This document shows positions 58,804-64,000 of a DNA stretch of 64,000 nt, piece by piece. Position 1 is the first letter of the stretch; each line of letters starts with the position of its first letter. The notes under the pieces are model-generated. The model searched no databases. It was not told the origin of the DNA and was given only the letters and a program-made list of their open reading frames with translations. Both the position numbers and the translations under genes were made by a program. This stretch comes from WHSP01 sp040905505 (GTDB lineage: Bacteria > Gemmatimonadota > Gemmatimonadetes > Longimicrobiales > Longimicrobiaceae): contig JBBDRL010000002.1 in the NCBI GenBank assembly GCA_040905505.1, forward strand, positions 1-64,000. Direction: 5' to 3'.

Positions 58804-59151
58804 TCAGTGGGATTCGCTGGGTCGAGGGTCCTCGAGCGCCGCCATCACCATGCGGCCGACAAGGGCGGCCTCCGCCGTGTGGTGCTCCAGCAAGTCGGCG
58901 TTCTGGAAGAAGCTGGCCAGCACTTGGGGATGGGCGCGTATCCGCCTTCTGACCTCCGCATCGGAGCCCGCAAGAGCCTCCTCGTTGAGCATCTCCGCCA
59001 CGACCGCTATCACGTCCGCCGGGGCACCGATCCGTGCCGGCGGCATGCAGAGGTGGAGCACAACCGCCTCGGCGAAGGGCAGGAGCGGGCTGGTCTCGCC
59101 GAGCAGCGTCCTCAGGAGCACGGTCGATTCGGTGTCGAGCTCACGCGTCAT
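58804..59151 (-). CDS. Hypothetical protein
   Basis: A 115-residue helical protein: LDTESTVLLRTLLGETSPLL, PFAEAVVLHLCMPPARIGAP, ADVIAVVAEMLNEEALAGSD and a C-terminal AALVGRMVMAALEDP. It is soluble, mildly acidic and has no recognised family. It lies 29 bp upstream of the VOC-family gene on the same strand and divergent from infC. Confidence 0.55.
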   Translation of the reverse strand: MTRELDTESTVLLRTLLGETSPLLPFAEAVVLHLCMPPARIGAPADVIAVVAEMLNEEALAGSDAEVRRRIRAHPQVLASFFQNADLLEHHTAEAALVGRMVMAALEDPRPSESH

Positions 59152-59276
59152 GCGATTCCGCTACATCGGGCGGACTGCACTGGAGCCTTCCTTGCAATAC
59201 GGTGTACGTGACAGAGCAGTACGCAGGCCCTGCGATTCCGGGGCCATTTACGACACATCACATGAGGAGGAACATC

Positions 59277-59789
59277 ATCGCCGCACAACGAACCCGCGTC
59301 AACGATCAGATCCGCATCAGCCCCGTTCGCCTCATCGACGCCGAAGGAAACCAGTTGGGCGTCGTCCCCATCGAAGTCGCCCGTGAGAACGCGCAGGAGA
59401 CCGGTCTCGACCTCGTCGAGGTCGCGCCCAATGCCCGCCCGCCCGTCGTCCGGATCATGGACTGGGGCAAGTTCCAGTACGAGGAGCAGAAGCGAGCCCG
59501 CGACTCCAAGCGCCGGCAGCACACGGTAGACGTCAAGGAGGTCAAACTCCGACCCGGGACCGAAGAGCACGACCTCCAGGTGAAGCTGCGCCACGCACGG
59601 CGCTTCCTGAACGCCGGCAAGAAGGTCAAGGTGACGGTCCGTTACCGGGGTCGGGAGATGCGCCGGCCGGAGCTGGGCTTCGACATGCTCAAGGAGATCG
59701 CCGACGAGCTCGAAGATCTCGCCACGGTCGAGAGCCGCAGCCGGCAGATCGAATCTCGACAGCTCACGATGATGCTCGCGCCCGAGTAG
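59277..59789 (+). CDS. infC: Translation initiation factor IF-3, probable ATC start
   Basis: IF-3 keeps 30S subunits free and checks start-codon choice. The protein has the N-domain motif RVNDQIRISPVRLIDAEGNQ, followed by LDLVEVAPNARPPVVRIMDW and GKFQYEEQKRARD, the linker and the C-domain (TEEHDLQVKLRHARRFL, KVKVTVRYRGREM). The likely start is ATC at 59277, 6 bp after GGAGG; IF-3 genes often use such rare codons for autoregulation. The ATG at 59262 sits upstream of that site and lacks a ribosome-binding site of its own; an ATC at 59274 is also possible. rpmI and rplT, usual downstream partners, are absent. Confidence 0.92.
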   Translation: MAAQRTRVNDQIRISPVRLIDAEGNQLGVVPIEVARENAQETGLDLVEVAPNARPPVVRIMDWGKFQYEEQKRARDSKRRQHTVDVKEVKLRPGTEEHDLQVKLRHARRFLNAGKKVKVTVRYRGREMRRPELGFDMLKEIADELEDLATVESRSRQIESRQLTMMLAPE

Positions 59790-59832
59790 GCGCGAGCGGA
59801 CGGCCCGGCGGTGTAGGTGGAGTTCGCCTGCC

Positions 59833-60018
59833 CTAGGAGAAACGAATCTGCGGCGACGCGGCTCGATCGACCGAGACGGCCCATTCGTAGCGGCAGAGCC
59901 CACAGACCCAGTACTCCTCGCCCTCCGAGCGGCTGACGTTGCGAAGGCGGTTACGAGATGGGCGCCGCGGGCGCTCGTGGCCGCAGGCGGGGCATTCGAG
60001 GGGACGCTGTACGAACAT
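59833..60018 (-). CDS. Small zinc-ribbon protein
   Basis: A 61-residue basic protein with two cysteine pairs, PLECPACGHERPRR near residue 10 and YWVCGLCRYEWAVS near 40, which should bind one zinc ion. The Arg-rich stretch between them could contact nucleic acid. It is transcribed toward the infC end. No specific family is recognised. Confidence 0.65.
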   Translation of the reverse strand: MFVQRPLECPACGHERPRRPSRNRLRNVSRSEGEEYWVCGLCRYEWAVSVDRAASPQIRFS

Positions 60019-60332
60019 GGGGGTCTCCGGGAGGAAGGATCTCTCAGAGCCACGGTAATCGTCGGATCAGACGCACACAAGGTTGGCAGAAAGCGCATGG
60101 CGCCTCCGCGGGACCCTACTGGGTCGGCGAAGGCGCCATTCGCATGCATCCGACTCGCTCTACATCGTCCTGCACGGTACCTTCGACGTGGCGCGAGCAG
60201 GTCCGGGTCGGGCACGAGTGTTTTCTGCGCTGTCGACCGACTGGGCGGCGAACGGTTCACATTCACTTCACCTGCTGTGCGGTGCTACGGCAGGTCGATC
60301 ACAACCGTATGCTGCCGCTCCTGGCCGCGAGT
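60019..60332. other. 314-bp intergenic region without recognised features
   Basis: Between the zinc-ribbon gene start and the NHL lipoprotein stop no convincing gene, repeat or terminator was found. Open frames on both strands lack protein-like composition or ribosome-binding sites. Confidence 0.5.
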
Positions 60333-61499
60333 CTATGGTGCGACCTCGTACTTCGTGAAGGCCGAGCCCGCATCCTCCAGCGACGCGGGGCCCTCGGCCA
60401 CGAAGACGTTGCCATCCGCGTCCGCCGCCACGCCTTCTCCCGCGACGCCGTTCAGCGGCCGTGACTGGGACTCCCACGGCGGAATGAAGCCGTCGATCCA
60501 GTCCCGGTCCACGTGCCCGATCCGGACGCCGTTCATCCAGTTTATGTGCCGACCCTCCGAGGACTCCGAATCGATCGCGTAGACCCTATCGTCATCTGTG
60601 ATGAAGACGTCACTGATGCGGCCGTACAGATAGCGCGAGTCGAGGTAGTTCCCCTCCTGGTCGTAGATCTCCAGCCGATGGTTGCCGCGGTCCGCCACCC
60701 AGAGCCGGCCCTGCGAGTCGAACGCGAGTGCGTGGGGGGTCCGGAACTGCCCGTGCTCGGTGCCGATCTCGCCCCACTCCATCAGGTACTCGCCCTCGGG
60801 GCTGAACTTGATGATGCGCGCGGTGCTCCCGGCTTCCCGGCCTTCGGCCATCTCCGCCGCGCTCTCCATACCCTGTCCGCCGTGGCCGTCCGCGACGAAG
60901 ATGCTGCCGTCCGGCGCCACGATCACGTCGTTGGGCTGGTTGAGCTGCCCCGGCGCGTTGCCCGGCTGGCCCGCCACGCCGATGCTCATCAGCACCTCCC
61001 CCGACGGGCTGAACTTGTGGACCTGATGGCCCTTCGTCCCCGCCTCATTACCGGCGAAGTCGGTCACCCAGACGTTCCCCTCGCCGTCCACGTCGATCCC
61101 GTGTGGCGTGACGAAGACGCCGGCGCCGAAGTTCGCCAGGATCTCACCCGTGTCACGGTCCAACTTGAAGATCGGATCGACCGGGTTCGTGTCGCAGTTC
61201 ACGCCGGGGCCGCCCGCCGAGCCAGACGCGCAGCGCTCGTATGCCCAGACGTGCCCGTCCCTCGGGTCGATGTCGATTCCGGCCGTCGAACCCCACTGGC
61301 GCCCTTCGGGCAGCTCGGCCCAGTTCCCGATCCGACCCGGGTTGGGATTCGGGATGTCCTGGCCGGTAATTGGGTTGGGGAAGACCTCGACGCCAAGATT
61401 CGCGGTGGCGCTCTGTGCTTCGTCCGAGGCACAGCCGGCGGCGAGCGGGAAGATGAAGACGGCCACGATGATGGACCACAGCGTGCGCGACGAGGGCAT
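60333..61499 (-). CDS. NHL-repeat lipoprotein (beta-propeller)
   Basis: A 388-residue exported protein with a signal peptide and lipobox PLAAGCA near residue 23. It carries repeats of the NHL type, each with a core such as FVTPHGIDVDGEGNVWVTDF, QLNQPNDVIVAPDGSIFVAD and FRTPHALAFDSQGRLWVADR, spread over about residues 100-340. These form a beta-propeller, as in the lyase domain of peptidyl-alpha-hydroxyglycine alpha-amidating enzyme and related proteins. Function is unknown; the arrangement suggests a periplasmic or surface binding or lyase role. It is followed by unrelated genes. Confidence 0.85.
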   Translation of the reverse strand: MPSSRTLWSIIVAVFIFPLAAGCASDEAQSATANLGVEVFPNPITGQDIPNPNPGRIGNWAELPEGRQWGSTAGIDIDPRDGHVWAYERCASGSAGGPGVNCDTNPVDPIFKLDRDTGEILANFGAGVFVTPHGIDVDGEGNVWVTDFAGNEAGTKGHQVHKFSPSGEVLMSIGVAGQPGNAPGQLNQPNDVIVAPDGSIFVADGHGGQGMESAAEMAEGREAGSTARIIKFSPEGEYLMEWGEIGTEHGQFRTPHALAFDSQGRLWVADRGNHRLEIYDQEGNYLDSRYLYGRISDVFITDDDRVYAIDSESSEGRHINWMNGVRIGHVDRDWIDGFIPPWESQSRPLNGVAGEGVAADADGNVFVAEGPASLEDAGSAFTKYEVAP

Positions 61500-61631
61500 C
61501 GGAGAGCTCCTTTGTGCAGTGTAGGTCAGTGACGAACGGAAGCGTCGCGGGATCGCCGCGCGTATGGAGAGCTCGACGGTGGGACTCACGACGGGCTGCT
61601 CGCATCCAATGTCGGAGGGCGCACGGAATCC

Positions 61632-61838
61632 CTACTCGTGAAATCGACTATGAGGCCGATCGAGGACCACGCGAGAGAGAGTGCACAATGAGCAGTGTAA
61701 CCGTCGCTGTGGACGCGTCCAAGCAGGTCTCCGCCAATCCGACCCCCACTGCTCGTTCATGATGGGCAGGAGCTCCTGCGGCGGGATAACCAACATCCAG
61801 CCGCACGCCGCGAAGAGACTGGCGATAAGCACCTGCAT
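61632..61838 (-). CDS. Doubtful small ORF with N-terminal hydrophobic segment
   Basis: A 68-residue frame starting MQVLIASLFAACGWMLVIPP, 15 bp downstream of the serine hydrolase stop. The first half resembles a membrane helix but the second half is Arg/Trp-rich and not protein-like. It may be a decayed gene remnant. The 354-bp region 61500-61853 holds nothing else recognised. Confidence 0.25.
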   Translation of the reverse strand: MQVLIASLFAACGWMLVIPPQELLPIMNEQWGSDWRRPAWTRPQRRLHCSLCTLSRVVLDRPHSRFHE

Positions 61839-61853
61839 TCCGGGGCACGATGT

Positions 61854-62957
61854 TCATTGCCCCCGTCCTCCGTCGCCTCTCTCCGCCGCCGGTACGATCC
61901 GCTCCGCCAGCAGCCTCCGAATCTCCCGGTTGTGCTCCTGCCCTCGGGGGGCATTCGGGTCCGACGTCGTCACCACCGTGAGCTCCAGCCCGGGGATCAC
62001 GAAGATGAACTGGCCGCCGTATCCCCAGGCGTAGAACATCTCGTGGCCGCGGACGTTGCTCAGGAACCACGAGTAGCCGTACCCCTCGCCGCGCCCGCGT
62101 GCCGCCACGCGTGATACCAGCGATTCACGGACCCACGCCTCCGGCACCACCTGCGTCCCGTCGGGGGCCCGCCCGCGGTTCCGGTACAGCTCGCCGAACG
62201 CGAGCATGGCTCGAGGCGTCATCCGCATCTCGTTGCCGCCGAAGTAGATCCCCTGCGGGTCCGTCGACCACCCCGGGATCGAAATGCCCAACGGCTCGCC
62301 CAGCACCTCCCGCGCGTAGGCGAGCGTGCTCTGGCTGGTCGCCTGCGTGATGATGGCGGAGAGCAGGTGCGAGTTGCCGGTGCTGTAAAGCCGCTGCGTG
62401 CCCGGGTCCGCCACCATCGGGCGCCCGAGCGCATAGCCGATCCAGTCGCGGCTCGTCACCCAGCTCCCGTAGTTGCTCCCAGAAGTCCGCTCGAGCCCCG
62501 ACTGCATCGATAGCAACTGCGCGAGGGTGATGGACGGCTTCCGGGAGTCGCTCTCTCCCGCGAGATAGCGGGTGAAGAAGGTGCCGATCGGCTGGTCCGC
62601 GCCGCTCAGGTGCCCCTCCGCGATCGCGATCCCCACGAGCGCCGAGACGACGCTCTTCGAGACCGACTTCACGTTGTGAGGGTCGGTGAGCCCCGGGCCG
62701 CGGAAGTGCTCCTCGACGAGCACTTCGCCGTGCCGCGCGACCAGCAGCGTCCGTAGCCGCGTCAGCTCCGAGGCGTGCGCGACCGCCGCGTCGAGCATGA
62801 CACTGTCTAGCCCGAAAGTCGGCGGCGGCTCGGGCGGCAGGGCGGGCAGCTCCGCTTCGGCGTCGGTGTGCTCGGCCGGCGGGTCGGACGCGCAGCCGGC
62901 ACCCAGCGCCAGCACGGTGAGGCCAAGGAGGAGATAGTGTCGTGGAACAGGCGTCAT
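61854..62957 (-). CDS. Beta-lactamase-related serine hydrolase lipoprotein
   Basis: A 367-residue exported protein with signal peptide and lipobox LALGAGCA near residue 20. It has the class C-like SxxK motif in HNVKSVSKSVVSALVG near residue 105, LYSTGNSHLLSAII near 195 (the usual YxN appears as Y-S-T) and a Gly-rich region AWGYGGQFIFVIPG near 305 in the position of the third motif. These enzymes include carboxypeptidases, esterases and penicillin-binding relatives. The altered YxN motif makes activity uncertain. It is downstream of the outer-membrane protein gene on the same strand. Confidence 0.87.
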   Translation of the reverse strand: MTPVPRHYLLLGLTVLALGAGCASDPPAEHTDAEAELPALPPEPPPTFGLDSVMLDAAVAHASELTRLRTLLVARHGEVLVEEHFRGPGLTDPHNVKSVSKSVVSALVGIAIAEGHLSGADQPIGTFFTRYLAGESDSRKPSITLAQLLSMQSGLERTSGSNYGSWVTSRDWIGYALGRPMVADPGTQRLYSTGNSHLLSAIITQATSQSTLAYAREVLGEPLGISIPGWSTDPQGIYFGGNEMRMTPRAMLAFGELYRNRGRAPDGTQVVPEAWVRESLVSRVAARGRGEGYGYSWFLSNVRGHEMFYAWGYGGQFIFVIPGLELTVVTTSDPNAPRGQEHNREIRRLLAERIVPAAERGDGGRGQ

Positions 62958-63104
62958 GCGCAATGAGTGCTCGGAGTGGATCACCTGACTCCGGCGAATG
63001 TCACGACTCGGAATTCTCGCACCCACCGCCGCTCGGTGGGAAGCAACTCCGATCTACGAAGTGCTGCCGAACGGACAGACATCAGAAGCCGGCGGCCTCA
63101 CCCT

Positions 63105-63713
63105 CTAATACCACGAAACCTTTGCTCCAACATAGGCGGCCCGAGGACGCCGCGGTGGGCCAATGTCCAAACGTTCGGGCCGCGAAATGGAGACGGAAGA
63201 CGCCTGGTTGGCCGCTATCATCACGCCCATATAGGGCGCGATCACCCTCCCACCGTTCCGCCACAAATCGATTCCCACATCGAGGTGGGCACCCACCCCT
63301 GTAGCCTCAATCAAGGTTCCGTCACCGGCGAGGGTCGAGCTGCTCAGCCCCACGCCACCCAGCAGGAACAGGCGCCCCGCCACACTCGGATAGAACTGGG
63401 CGATGCCGCTCAGGCTCGCCAGCGTGGCATCCCGGTTCTCTCCCCGGCGCGCGGCCGCGGCAACGGCTGCACCGGCAATGAGCCGGGGAGATAGAGTCCC
63501 GCCTACCCCTAGCGAGAGATGAAAGCCAGCGCCGGAGCCGTATGGAATGGAATCCGGCAACGCCTCGCAGCCTTCGCAGTCCGGCTCTACCAATGCGACT
63601 CCTGCACCCGCGCCCCACCAGAAGCCATGCCGCGTGGCATCCTGGGCCGCGACGTCACCGAAGGTGATGAGTATAAGACCAACGGTCGATGCCAGCCGAT
63701 GCAGTGGAGTCAT
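63105..63713 (-). CDS. Predicted outer-membrane beta-barrel protein
   Basis: A 202-residue protein with a signal peptide (MTPLHRLASTVGLILITFGD, cleavage near AAQD) and alternating Gly/aromatic strands such as GFWWGAGAGVALVEP, GAGFHLSLGVGGTLSPRL and GRLFLLGGVGLSSS, ending in the aromatic-terminated strand AAYVGAKVSWY, the C-terminal signature used by the BAM complex. A cysteine pair (DCEGCE) is in a surface loop. It resembles small OMP families; no transport function can be assigned. Confidence 0.8.
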   Translation of the reverse strand: MTPLHRLASTVGLILITFGDVAAQDATRHGFWWGAGAGVALVEPDCEGCEALPDSIPYGSGAGFHLSLGVGGTLSPRLIAGAAVAAAARRGENRDATLASLSGIAQFYPSVAGRLFLLGGVGLSSSTLAGDGTLIEATGVGAHLDVGIDLWRNGGRVIAPYMGVMIAANQASSVSISRPERLDIGPPRRPRAAYVGAKVSWY

Positions 63714-64000
63714 ATCTAGAGCAGCTGAACGGCCTTTGCCTCAGCGGCCGGCGGCAACCCCGCAGCTGAAGCGACTTCGATGGCCGGCCGCCGGTCCCCT
63801 GCAAGCCAGTGTTCGGCCGGAAGACCGCGCCGGCTCCGCCGCTCCTGACGCGCGAAGTATTTCGAACTCCAGTTCAAATCTGGCCGCCAATCGATACGGA
63901 CCAAGTTTGCATGAAGCAGACAGTCGGCTGCGATTCCTTCGCCTACACTCGGTTACCCGAATTGGCGGGCGTCGAATACCTGGCCCGTCTGGTTGCCGCC
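63714..64000. other. Right-hand edge, no confident gene
   Basis: The last 287 bp contain only a weak minus-strand frame (63716-63904, 62 residues, Arg-rich, no ribosome-binding site) that does not look like a real protein. A gene truncated by the window edge cannot be excluded. Confidence 0.4.

Noticed and set aside
63716..63904. 62-residue minus-strand frame at the right edge
   Set aside because: Arg-rich, no ribosome-binding site, no recognisable pattern.

Overview
The window is a compact, GC-rich bacterial chromosome segment of about 96% gene-covered sequence, broken by one 100-N scaffold gap at 11064-11163. The gene content is that of a Gram-negative (diderm) bacterium: LptF/LptG lipopolysaccharide-transport permeases, an OmpA-like lipoprotein, a LysM lytic transglycosylase and an outer-membrane barrel protein. 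DAP-pathway genes, the style of the proteins (NagB fused to a PIG-L deacetylase, zinc-containing YggX-type protein, DUF456, S21) and the GC content fit Gemmatimonadota or a near relative; this phylum call is an inference without any search. The gap and its 55-bp flanking duplication suggest a metagenome or short-read assembly.

Layout. 1-5.2 kb: type IV pilus/secretion ATPase, a ComEA-type DNA-binding protein and lptFG. 5.3-11.0 kb, minus strand: purA-hisC-hisB-hisH-dapF-hisF, mostly linked by 4-bp start/stop overlaps; dapF sits where hisA often lies and both of its usual catalytic cysteines are serines. 11.2-20.2 kb, minus strand: a gas-vesicle operon (DUF456, three gvpF/L paralogues, gvpG, a tandem ArsA/GET3-like ATPase, gvpS/M-, gvpK-, gvpJ- and gvpA-type genes) ending in a GAF/PAS histidine kinase that starts 4 nt after gvpA, followed by a textbook terminator. 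No gvpN or gvpC is present. 20.2-25.5 kb: 2-hydroxyacid dehydrogenase, dapB, dapA, zinc ribbon, trpS, OmpA lipoprotein. 25.7-32 kb: recQ, NagB/PIG-L fusion, glgP. 32-41.3 kb: YggX-like protein, a PspA/YbjN/small membrane protein group, uvrA, diacylglycerol-kinase-like protein, htpX, pgi. 41.3-42.2 kb: an AbrB/Doc toxin-antitoxin pair inside a cassette with inverted ends and a 9-bp direct repeat on each side. 42.2-64 kb: housekeeping and small genes (pyk, amidohydrolase, rnd, csbD-like, mltD-like, PIG-L, M48 peptidase, AI-2E permease, rpsU, apt, pncB, osmC, infC, NHL lipoprotein, serine hydrolase, outer-membrane protein).

The most unusual structure is a set of heptanucleotide tandem-repeat arrays at about 14 gene junctions. 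Several unrelated units occur (GGGAATA, GATAGCC/GCTATCA, TGAATTG/TGAATCC, GTTAACT, TCCGTTA), always with period 7, usually as two arms in inverted orientation around a short unique spacer and lying within a few bases of start or stop codons. Every unit contains a stop triplet on at least one strand, so three copies close all three frames of that strand, and several genes (hisC, glgP, ybjN-like, M48 peptidase) end inside an array. The gap also falls in one of these arrays. No rRNA, tRNA, CRISPR array, prophage or intact transposase was recognised.
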